Position numbers and translations under genes: made by a program
Notes under the pieces: generated by a model
The model's input: only the letters and a program-made list of their open reading frames with translations
Told to the model about the DNA's origin: nothing
Databases searched by the model: none
DNA from: an uncultured Prevotella sp.
GTDB lineage: Bacteria; Bacteroidota; Bacteroidia; Bacteroidales; Bacteroidaceae
Assembly (NCBI GenBank): GCA_902497035.1
Contig: CABVDL010000014.1
Location: forward strand, 1 to 39,244
Length of the DNA stretch: 39,244 bases
Direction: 5' to 3'
Shown here: piece after piece, positions 9,301-15,755 of the stretch
How the letters are laid out: every line of letters begins with the position of its first letter
Numbering within the stretch: the first letter of the stretch is position 1

Positions 9301-9646
9301 GTGTGAGGGCGGTGTCGGCGCGTGACCGTATGACGCGTTCCTCCAATCGGGGGAAAGCTTTGCTTACCTCTTTGAAATAGTCGCCGGCGTCGGGCAGGGC
9401 GTGTGCTATGCCGTAGAGCTTCGACAGAATGCGCTGTTTCATCTCCTGCGTGGCTTTGTTGGTGAAAGTCACGGCGAGGATATAACGGTAGTTTTGCGGA
9501 TCTCTGATGAGCAGTTTGATGTATTCCACGGCAAGGGTGAAAGTCTTTCCGCTGCCCGCGCTGGCCTTGTAGACAGTAAGCGGACGGTTGTCCCTTGAGG
9601 TTGCCTCCCGCCCGGAGGTGAGTGCAGAATTCTTCTCATCCATCAT
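6323..9646 (-). CDS. addA: AddA-type UvrD/RecB helicase-nuclease
   Basis: An SF1A helicase joined to a RecB-type nuclease, the motor subunit of the AddAB end-resection complex. Numbered from the chosen ATG at 9646 (1107 aa): Walker A ASAGSGKT at about 28-35, motif II MIDEFQDT, motif V LTIHKSKGLEF, motif VI LLYVAFTRASRN, and a C-terminal nuclease with DRVV...VIDFKTGK. The frame is open upstream to 9784, but that extension is Cys/Pro-rich, unlike the family, and encodes a DNA inverted repeat (9700-9805). Either of the tandem ATGs at 9646/9643 is therefore preferred. No strong Shine-Dalgarno is visible, as is common in this phylum. It lies immediately upstream of addB. Confidence 0.92.
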   Translation of the reverse strand: MMDEKNSALTSGREATSRDNRPLTVYKASAGSGKTFTLAVEYIKLLIRDPQNYRYILAVTFTNKATQEMKQRILSKLYGIAHALPDAGDYFKEVSKAFPRLEERVIRSRADTALTQLVHNYSYFRVETIDSFFQRILRNLARELDLTANLQVMLNDKEVENQAVDNIIEQIEKDDDPLLQWIMDFVQERMDDDKNWNVIGTIKSFGENIFSDFYKSHQAQLRGIINDGEFFKSYKAKLLKLKANANSRMRNFARRYEVIAARHGLQDSNYSHGHSNVPGYFENLASGNYLGDKSKMPNSYVTKGLGDHPEGLLKKGDIGSAEGNAIVGEVAPLLKEAEEARKEAAVTVVSVDITLQHINELRLLGRIEEEVNRINSENNEYLLSNTQSLLHSLIDKQDSPFIYEKIGGQLRFIMIDEFQDTSIVQWQNFEVLLNDCIAHDKGSMIVGDVKQSIYRWRDGDWHQLQNLREETCAQVRVQPLSVNYRSERNIVRFNNAFFTAAVSQITGDTVRNLQDQHAPGRLVAEAGEIRTAYADVVQQVPDARPDTGLVEVTLLADEEYDRQTIAHVEQTVVSLLEAKIPQDKIAVIVRHKKQIKLLANYFLHHAVTVNGQPVMLNMVSDEAFRLDASLAVNILVKAMQLLTAPDDRLTEAFLVKAWRQIVSPTDSDAELFVGKDSLTGQLPHEMTAGRDKLLALPLIDLAEQLYNIFQLNKLEQQSAYVCAFFDQMADFASRHVAGIGEFIAEWNSRLCASSIHSDEINGIRLLTIHKSKGLEFDNVIIPFCDWKIEDMRDILWAEPKEKVFNELPLVPLNLYAKRLQGSIYKNDYLSEHTKNIIDNLNLLYVAFTRASRNLFIIGKNESPQAPSRLLRSLLPGLRDGLNADIDDNEVARTFHFAFGKLCPSEKEKDHVQANIFEQKEQSVKIKTFATREHNDFLQSHASKDFMTPDDELEALQRRKAYIETGNILHALFASIRDYNGLDQALARLEFDGVLYEQPMTRGQLRTIIKEKLENRQIRDWFSPRWKVFNECSILYFDHDKGYVRNARPDRVVYDDRQMIVIDFKTGKELPRHLAQVQGYMQLLRSMGYSNVSGYLWYIHHDHIVKVG

Positions 9647-9699
9647 AAAGTCATTTGGTTCAGGTGTTGATGTTTCGCGCTGTCTGTCTGTTTTGCTCA

Positions 9700-9805
9700 C
9701 ACAGAGGCACGGCGGCCACAGGGTCCGAAAGCCGCCGGCACAGTCTGAGGCCTCTGGCAGAGGAACCTTGGATGAGCCTGGCACTCTGCGTGCCGTGACT
9801 CTGTG
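9700..9805. repeat. inverted repeat between proS and addA
   Basis: CACAGAGGCACGGC at 9700-9713 is matched in inverse at 9792-9805 with one mismatch. The interior holds a smaller CCTCT-GGC-AGAGG hairpin. It lies in the 183-nt gap after proS and before the addA start. It could be a folded intergenic RNA, a small repeat element (MITE-like) or a proS terminator without a U-tract. Confidence 0.55.
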
Positions 9806-9829
9806 CGAGTATTATAATAAGGTGCAGGG

Positions 9830-11314
9830 TCAGTAAGCCCTTGCAATGATGACTTTATACACCGCGGGCTTACCGCTCACCATGTCGGTCAGTCCTTCCA
9901 CATTCTGGTCGTAGCCCATAGGGATGCAGCGTATGGTGGCCTGCGTTTCTTCCTTAATCTTAGCCTCGGTCTCGGCAGTGCCGTCCCACGGACAGAGGAA
10001 GAAGCCGCCGCCCTGAATGCGCTCCTTGAACTCGTCATAGTTGCTGCATTCATAGATGTGGTCGTCGCGGTATTTGCGCGCTTTCTCGAAGATGGTCTTC
10101 TGCATGTCTTCCAGGGTGCTTGCCACGCGCCCGACGATGCCGTCAAAACTGACGCTCTCTTTCTCGAGCGTGTCCCTGCGCATTATCTCGATGGTATTGC
10201 TTTCCAGGTCGCGTCCGCCCATGACCAGTCTGACGGGCACGCCCTTTAGCTCATAGTCAGCGAATTTGAAGCCAGGGCGTTTGTTGTCGGCGTCATCATA
10301 TTTTACGCTGATTCCTTTGCTGCGCAACTCATTGATAACGGGCTGTAGTTTTTCGGAAATGGCAGCAAGTTGCTCGGCATTCTTGTTGATGGGTACGATG
10401 ACCACTTGGATAGGTGCCAGACGCGGAGGTAGCACAAGTCCGTTGTCATCAGAATGTACCATGATGAGTGCGCCCATGAGTCGGGTGGAGACACCCCATG
10501 AAGTGGCCCAAACATACTCAGGCTTGTTGTCCTTGTTGAGGAACGTCACGTCAAAGCTCTTTGCGAAATTTTGACCGAGGAAGTGGCTTGTGCCACTTTG
10601 AAGTGCTTTGCCGTCTTGCATCATGGCCTCAATGGTATAAGTGTTGAGTGCACCTGCAAAACGCTCTGTCGGACTCTTCGTACCTTGAATAACGGGCACA
10701 TCCATCCAATTCTCTACGAAGTCGGCATAGACGTGCAGCATCTGCTGAGCCTTTGCCTCAGCCTCCTCTTTAGTAGCGTGGGCGGTATGCCCTTCCTGCC
10801 AAAGAAACTCTGAAGTACGCAAGAAAGGACGCGTGCGCATCTCCCATCGCATCACGTTGCACCATTGGTTGCAGACGATGGGCAGGTCGCGCCAAGAGTG
10901 AATCCAGTTTTTGTATGTGTGCCAAATCATCGTCTCAGAAGTAGGACGAATGACAAGCGGCTCATCGAGCTTGGCATCTGAATCAACACTGATGCTGCCC
11001 TTCTCGTCTGCCTTTAGGCGGTAGTGAGTCACCACGGCACTCTCTTTAGCAAAGCCTTTCACATGTTCTGCCTCACGGGCGAAAAAACTCACAGGGATAA
11101 GCAGAGGAAAGTAGGCGTTTTGCGCACCAGTCTCCTTAAACATCTTATCCAACTGGGCCTGCATTTTTTCCCAGATTGCATAACCATAAGGTTTGATAAT
11201 CATACAGCCGCGCACCGGAGCAAGCTCTGCGAGGTCAGCTTTCATCACCAAGTCGTTATACCACTGACTATAGTTATCAGCGCGTTTGGTGAGTTGTTTC
11301 AGTTCTTTTGCCAT
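9830..11314 (-). CDS. proS: prolyl-tRNA synthetase (archaeal/eukaryote-like form)
   Basis: A 494-aa class II synthetase that charges tRNA-Pro. It opens with TKRADNYSQWYNDLV and ELAPVRGCMIIKPYG, contains the motif-2 region RPTSETMIWHTYKNWI, and ends with a C-terminal domain (FFLCPWDGTAETEAKI, then IRCIPMGYDQ) finishing in the conserved terminal Tyr. This is the ~490-aa archaeal/eukaryote-like ProRS, which lacks the large editing insertion of the E. coli type. ATG at 11314 has the sequence GGCAAT upstream. It is divergent from the ompA-like gene, and addA lies downstream on the same strand after a 183-nt gap. Confidence 0.96.
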   Translation of the reverse strand: MAKELKQLTKRADNYSQWYNDLVMKADLAELAPVRGCMIIKPYGYAIWEKMQAQLDKMFKETGAQNAYFPLLIPVSFFAREAEHVKGFAKESAVVTHYRLKADEKGSISVDSDAKLDEPLVIRPTSETMIWHTYKNWIHSWRDLPIVCNQWCNVMRWEMRTRPFLRTSEFLWQEGHTAHATKEEAEAKAQQMLHVYADFVENWMDVPVIQGTKSPTERFAGALNTYTIEAMMQDGKALQSGTSHFLGQNFAKSFDVTFLNKDNKPEYVWATSWGVSTRLMGALIMVHSDDNGLVLPPRLAPIQVVIVPINKNAEQLAAISEKLQPVINELRSKGISVKYDDADNKRPGFKFADYELKGVPVRLVMGGRDLESNTIEIMRRDTLEKESVSFDGIVGRVASTLEDMQKTIFEKARKYRDDHIYECSNYDEFKERIQGGGFFLCPWDGTAETEAKIKEETQATIRCIPMGYDQNVEGLTDMVSGKPAVYKVIIARAY

Positions 11315-11401
11315 TGCTTAAAATGAATGTATGAATCGGTTTTATAGGGATTTCCCTACGTTGAAATAGGATTTCTCCCGTCTTTGAAAAGTTACTTATA
11401 C

Positions 11402-11422
11402 TTAACTTTGCTGCAAAGTTAA
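11402..11422. promoter_or_regulatory. palindromic promoter element between proS and ompA-like gene
   Basis: Perfect 10-bp arms TTAACTTTGC / GCAAAGTTAA around a single T. Each arm contains a -7 element TAACTTTG, at 11403-11410 on plus and 11421-11414 on minus. The minus copy would start proS with a leader of about 95 nt. A clear -33 TTTG is not seen for the minus copy. For the plus copy TTTG lies at 11383-11386, with a shortened spacing of 16 nt. Confidence 0.6.
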
Positions 11423-11465
11423 TAAAAAAATGTAGGATACCATTCTCACATATCGAAAAAAGGTG

Positions 11466-11473
11466 TATCTTTG
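11466..11473 (+). promoter_or_regulatory. -7 element for the OmpA-like lipoprotein gene
   Basis: TATCTTTG followed by C, matching TAnnTTTG exactly; the leader would be about 30 nt to ATG 11509. No good -33 element is found 20 nt upstream. Confidence 0.6.
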
Positions 11474-11508
11474 CATATAAAATCAGGTAAATATAAACTT
11501 TGTGTATT

Positions 11509-12201
11509 ATGGAAAAAGTCAAGACACTTACACTGAGCATGTGTTTCTTAACCGTCTTCAGTGGCTTTACGTTTACGAGTTGCTCTACCAAGCAAGGCAC
11601 TGGCACACTGATTGGTGCAGGTGGTGGCGCTGCTTTAGGTTCCATCATTGGAGCTATAGCCGGCCATGGCAAGGGTGCCGCCATCGGTGCGGCCATCGGC
11701 GGTGCCGTGGGCGCAGGTGCCGGTACGCTCATTGGCAAGCATATGGACAAAGTGGCCCAGCAGGCTGCGCAGGTCGAGAATGCACAGGTTGAGGAAGTTA
11801 CAGACAATAATGGCCTTAAGGCTGTGAAGGTGACCTTTGACAGTGGCATTCTCTTCCCCACAAACGGCTATACGCTCAACTCTACGAGCAAGACTTCTTT
11901 GGCTAAATTCTCGCAGGTGCTGAAGAGTAATGCCGACTGCCATGTTGACATCTATGGCTACACTGATCGCTCTGGCGGCGATGCCATCAACGTTCCTTTG
12001 AGTCAGAAGCGTGCGCAGAGCGTGGCCGACTATCTCACTTCGTGTGGGGTCACCTCGTCACAGCTGCAGAATATTGTAGGCAAGGGCAGCCAGGATGAGA
12101 TAGAGAACAAAACGGTCTCACAGGCCAATCGTCGTGTGGAGGTCTATCTTTATGCCTCGCAGGACATGATCAACAAGGCCAATGCCGGCACGCTGCAGTA
12201 A
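11509..12201 (+). CDS. OmpA-family outer-membrane lipoprotein (YiaD-like)
   Basis: A 230-aa lipoprotein from ATG 11509. A signal peptide ends in the lipobox FTSC (Cys about residue 26). It is followed by a glycine-zipper segment (GAGGGAALGSIIGAIAGHG and repeats, about 35-75) and a C-terminal OmpA domain (about 100-220) with VTFDSGILF, YTDRSGGDAIN, LSQKRAQSVADYL and the closing NRRVEVYL. The domain should bind peptidoglycan and tie the outer membrane to the wall. A -7 promoter element lies at 11466. A strong intrinsic terminator at 12223-12259 closes the transcript just before mtgA. Confidence 0.92.
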   Translation: MEKVKTLTLSMCFLTVFSGFTFTSCSTKQGTGTLIGAGGGAALGSIIGAIAGHGKGAAIGAAIGGAVGAGAGTLIGKHMDKVAQQAAQVENAQVEEVTDNNGLKAVKVTFDSGILFPTNGYTLNSTSKTSLAKFSQVLKSNADCHVDIYGYTDRSGGDAINVPLSQKRAQSVADYLTSCGVTSSQLQNIVGKGSQDEIENKTVSQANRRVEVYLYASQDMINKANAGTLQ

Positions 12202-12222
12202 TAATGATTAAAACCATGTTGT

Positions 12223-12259
12223 AGGAGCTAAGAGGACTGCGTCTTCTTAACTCCTTTTT
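12223..12259 (+). terminator. intrinsic terminator abutting the mtgA start codon
   Basis: A 15-nt arm (12223-12237) pairs with 12241-12255 across a TGC loop with one mismatch and one G-T pair, followed by TTTTT ending at 12259. The mtgA ATG begins at 12260. It should end the OmpA-like transcript, and any read-through mRNA would have the mtgA initiation region in this hairpin. Confidence 0.8.
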
Positions 12260-12979
12260 ATGTTTATGAGAAAGTTCAAGCGCATTGTTCGTTGGATAGT
12301 TAGTCTATTCTTTGCGTCATCTATTCTGGCGGTTATCGCATATCGGTTTATCCCGGTCTATATCACGCCATTGATGCTCATACGATGCGTGGAGAATGGC
12401 AATTTCACAATCCACCATCATTGGATCTCGCTTGAAGAGATGTCTCCCCACATGCCTGTAGCCGTTATGGCGAGCGAGGACTCCCGCTTTTTGTTGCATC
12501 ACGGCATTGACTTCAATGCCATCGACAAGGCTGCCAAACACAATATGAGGGGCGGACGTATGCACGGCGCAAGCACGATTTCTCAACAGACGGCCAAGAA
12601 TGTTTTTCTATGGCCGGGCCGGTCATGGATACGCAAAGGCTTTGAGCTGTACTTTACTACGCTCATAGAAGTGTTCTGGGGCAAGCACCGCATTATGGAG
12701 GTTTACCTCAACTCTATCGAGATGGGTGATGGCATCTATGGCGTTGATGCGTGCGCGGAATACAATTTTGGCAAGTCGGCCAGAGACCTCTCGCGCAGTG
12801 ACTGCGCACTAATTGCCGCAACGCTTCCTAATCCGAGGAAGTTTTCTTCGAAATATCCGAGTGGCTATATGAGAAAGCGCGAGCGTCAGATCAAGGCCAA
12901 CATGCGCTTCATTCCATCTTTCCCCAAAGAGGGGGAGGACTACGACCCTCGCACAGCAGTGGGATCAACATACAGATAG
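12260..12979 (+). CDS. mtgA: monofunctional peptidoglycan glycosyltransferase MtgA
   Basis: A 239-aa GT51 enzyme that polymerises lipid II into glycan strands at the inner membrane. It has an N-terminal membrane anchor (about 10-30). The GT51 motifs follow: EDSRFLLHHG with catalytic Glu73, GASTISQQTAKNVFLW, RKGFELYFTTLIE with the second catalytic Glu region, and KHRIMEVYLNSIEMGDGIYG. No transpeptidase domain follows, so it is the monofunctional type. Start could be ATG 12260 or ATG 12266. Neither has a Shine-Dalgarno, because the terminator hairpin of the preceding gene runs up to the ATG. No clear promoter of its own was found, so expression probably depends on read-through or an unrecognised promoter. 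Confidence 0.93.
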   Translation: MFMRKFKRIVRWIVSLFFASSILAVIAYRFIPVYITPLMLIRCVENGNFTIHHHWISLEEMSPHMPVAVMASEDSRFLLHHGIDFNAIDKAAKHNMRGGRMHGASTISQQTAKNVFLWPGRSWIRKGFELYFTTLIEVFWGKHRIMEVYLNSIEMGDGIYGVDACAEYNFGKSARDLSRSDCALIAATLPNPRKFSSKYPSGYMRKRERQIKANMRFIPSFPKEGEDYDPRTAVGSTYR

Positions 12980-13065
12980 GTCACAGACTAGCCGTTAAAC
13001 AATTGTGTCAATAAATAAAGAACATCTTTCGCTTTTACACCAATATATATAATAGTCACAGGATT

Positions 13066-15588
13066 ATGCAGACAGAAGAAGAAATACTCAAACAGCTCAA
13101 CGATAAACAAAGGGAAAGTGTAGTCTATTGCGACGGCCCCCAGCTCGTCATTGCTGGGGCTGGCTCGGGCAAAACACGAGTGCTGACCTATAAAATTGCC
13201 TGGCTGCTTCAGCATTATGGCATGAACCCGTGGAATATATTGGCGCTTACCTTCACCAACAAAGCTGCCAGAGAGATGAAAGAGCGTGTGGCTGGCATCG
13301 TTGATGAGGAACGGGCCAAATACCTTCAGATGGGTACATTCCATTCCATCTTCGCCCGCATTTTGCGCTATGAGGCCTCAAGTATTGGCTATGCGTCTTC
13401 CTTTACCATCTATGATGAGAGTGATTCTCGCTCGGTATTGAAAAGCATCATCAAGCAAATGGGACTCGACGACAAGACGTATAAGCCCTCAGTGGTGCAT
13501 GCCGTTATCTCAAGGGCCAAAAACGGATTGACTGACGCTGGGGACTACGCTGCCGACGCCCATGCTCTCGCCAATGACGAACGCCGGCGCATGTCTGAGC
13601 TTCATTCAATTTTCGCTGCCTACCAGCAAAGGCTAAAGGCTGCCAATGCCATGGACTTTGACGATCTGCTGCTGAATACTTTCCTATTGCTGAAACAGCA
13701 TCCTGATATCAGACAGAAATATGCCGAACGTTTCAGATATATCCTTGTAGATGAATATCAGGACACCAACTATGCCCAACAGCAAATCATCCAGTTGCTC
13801 ACAGAGCATAGCCCGCATGTCTGCATGGTGGGTGATGACTATCAGAGCATTTATGCTTTCCGTGGAGCTAACATAAGCAACATGTTGCATTTCAGTGCCG
13901 TATATCCCAACGTGAGACTGTTTAAGCTGGAACAAAACTATCGGTCAACGCAAAACATCGTCGGCGCAGCCAACTCGCTGATGAAGCATAATCAGAAACA
14001 GATTGAGAAAGATGTTTTCAGCCGCAACGACAAGGGCGGTAAGGTGGTGGTATGGGAGACCTTATCAGACAAGCGTGAGGCTGCTGTCGTCTGTAGGGAA
14101 ATCAAGCGTCTGCGCAAGATGGAAAACCTTAACTTCAGCGACTTTGCAATTCTTTATCGCACCAATGCCCAAAGCCGCGTATTTGAGGAGGAGATGACCA
14201 AACCGGAGATAGGGCTTGCGCAACATTATCAGATTTATGGCGGCGTAAGTTTCTATCAGCGCAAGGAAATCAAGGACATTATTGCATACTTTCGTCTTGT
14301 GGTAAATCCAGATGACGAGGAGGCGTTTCTGCGTATCATCAATTATCCTGCGCGCGGCATTGGTGACAAGACCGTGCAGAAGATAGCCGATGCTGCCCAG
14401 ACATATCATGTAAGTCTGTGGGAGGTAATCTGCCATTCTGCTGACTATTCAATTGATGTCAACAGTGGCACTAAAACAAAGTTGGAGAAATTCAGACAAC
14501 TGATTGAATCTTTCATTCAACAGTTGCCATCGCTCGATGCCTTGACACTGGGCAAGCTCATTATCAACAACAGTGGTATTGAGCAAGACCTCAAGAAAGA
14601 CAATTCGGCCGAGGGTCTTATGAGGCGTGAGAATGTTGACGGATTAATCTCAGGTATCGCTGACTTTGTGAATGGCCAGCAGGAGACAGGCAATGCCGGT
14701 CATGCCTTGTTGAATGATTATCTGCCTACGGTAGCATTGATGACGGATCAGGATAATGCAGGCGACACAGATGACAAAATCAAGCTGATGACCATCCATT
14801 CGTCAAAAGGATTGGAATTCAATACGGTGTTTGTTGTCGGTATGGAGGAAAATATCTTCCCAAGCCTACAGTCTCTTGACAATCCAGGCAATTTAGAGGA
14901 GGAGCGTCGTCTGCTGTATGTTGCCATCACTCGTGCCGAAAAGCATTGTTACCTCACATGGGCTCATTCGCGATGGCGTTTCGGAAAGGCGGATAACTAC
15001 GTTATCCGAAGTCGTTTCCTTGACGACATCGATCCGCAGTTTATTGCAGAAAAGTCAGAAGAAGGCGCTTCTGGCGGTGATTATATGCCATGGAAGTCGT
15101 CAGGCATTAAAAGACCTTGGAGCGATAACTTTGAAATTGACAGACCCTATACGGGATTTCATGATTGGGGCGAGGGTTACCACCGCAGTAGTGACCGTAT
15201 GCAAAATTCCCGGCCGGTGGCAGGACAGTTCATGGCTGACAGAAAACCAAAAATAACATCGCCTCATCATCCGGAGCGTGCCGTCAATCCATTTTCGGAG
15301 AGCTTTGAGCAACGGTTGAAGAAAGAGGGACGCTGGACCAAGGTGTCACGGTCGATGACCAATGGTGGTCGTGCATTATCTGAGAATGCCACCGTACAGT
15401 CCATGGTTACCGCAGATGGCCAGCAGTTGACTGTTGGCGCAGTGATTGAGCATTCGCGCTTCGGACGGGGAAGAATAATCACGCTCGAGGGTACGGGCGA
15501 CAACCGAAAAGCCACTGTGCAGTTTGATGAGACCGGAGTGAAGCAACTGCTACTCAAGTTTTCACGCTTCAAGGTCATAGGTAAATGA
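13066..15588 (+). CDS. pcrA: ATP-dependent 3'-5' DNA helicase PcrA/UvrD
   Basis: An 840-aa SF1A helicase acting in nucleotide excision repair, in removal of RecA filaments and at stalled RNA polymerase. Walker A GAGSGKTR at about 31-38, motif Ia LALTFTNKAAREMKERV, motif II LVDEYQDTNYAQQQ, motif III VGDDYQSIYAFRGA, motif IV QNYRSTQNI, motif V LMTIHSSKGLEFNTVFVVG and motif VI LLYVAITRAEK are all present. After a less conserved linker, residues from about 790 (VIEHSRFGRGRI...) form the C-terminal Tudor-like fold used by PcrA/UvrD to bind RNA polymerase. The length is slightly longer than the usual ~720-780. It follows mtgA by 86 bp. Confidence 0.93.
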   Translation: MQTEEEILKQLNDKQRESVVYCDGPQLVIAGAGSGKTRVLTYKIAWLLQHYGMNPWNILALTFTNKAAREMKERVAGIVDEERAKYLQMGTFHSIFARILRYEASSIGYASSFTIYDESDSRSVLKSIIKQMGLDDKTYKPSVVHAVISRAKNGLTDAGDYAADAHALANDERRRMSELHSIFAAYQQRLKAANAMDFDDLLLNTFLLLKQHPDIRQKYAERFRYILVDEYQDTNYAQQQIIQLLTEHSPHVCMVGDDYQSIYAFRGANISNMLHFSAVYPNVRLFKLEQNYRSTQNIVGAANSLMKHNQKQIEKDVFSRNDKGGKVVVWETLSDKREAAVVCREIKRLRKMENLNFSDFAILYRTNAQSRVFEEEMTKPEIGLAQHYQIYGGVSFYQRKEIKDIIAYFRLVVNPDDEEAFLRIINYPARGIGDKTVQKIADAAQTYHVSLWEVICHSADYSIDVNSGTKTKLEKFRQLIESFIQQLPSLDALTLGKLIINNSGIEQDLKKDNSAEGLMRRENVDGLISGIADFVNGQQETGNAGHALLNDYLPTVALMTDQDNAGDTDDKIKLMTIHSSKGLEFNTVFVVGMEENIFPSLQSLDNPGNLEEERRLLYVAITRAEKHCYLTWAHSRWRFGKADNYVIRSRFLDDIDPQFIAEKSEEGASGGDYMPWKSSGIKRPWSDNFEIDRPYTGFHDWGEGYHRSSDRMQNSRPVAGQFMADRKPKITSPHHPERAVNPFSESFEQRLKKEGRWTKVSRSMTNGGRALSENATVQSMVTADGQQLTVGAVIEHSRFGRGRIITLEGTGDNRKATVQFDETGVKQLLLKFSRFKVIGK

Positions 15589-15679
15589 CTTGACGTACAC
15601 ACGGCTCAAATCAGCCTACCCCTCAAGATCAGAAAAATATGGTTTATGGCTTTTCGTAACGGGAATACATTTCATACGG

Positions 15680-15733
15680 AGACACGAAGGCTACATTGAC
15701 TTGGATTTATCCAAGTCATGTGGCTTCGTGTCT
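15680..15733. terminator. long imperfect hairpin between convergent genes
   Basis: Arms 15680-15706 and 15709-15733 pair with a perfect 10-bp outer part (AGACACGAAG) and a perfect 9-bp inner part (GACTTGGAT), a TT loop and a small bulge. It lies between convergent pcrA (+) and the acyl-CoA synthetase (-). No T-tract flanks either side, so it may act as a barrier or mRNA 3'-end stabiliser rather than a classical terminator. Confidence 0.6.
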
Positions 15734-15755
15734 TCATTGTGAGTCATGCATCCAA

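Noticed and set aside
9647..9784. N-terminal extension of addA
   Set aside because: Would turn an intergenic inverted repeat into a Cys/Pro-rich peptide; family members begin near the Walker A loop.
9830..11314. Suspected base-composition boundary inside proS
   Set aside because: Counting G+C in one line near each end of the gene (10021 and 10921) gave the same value, so there is no visible mosaic.
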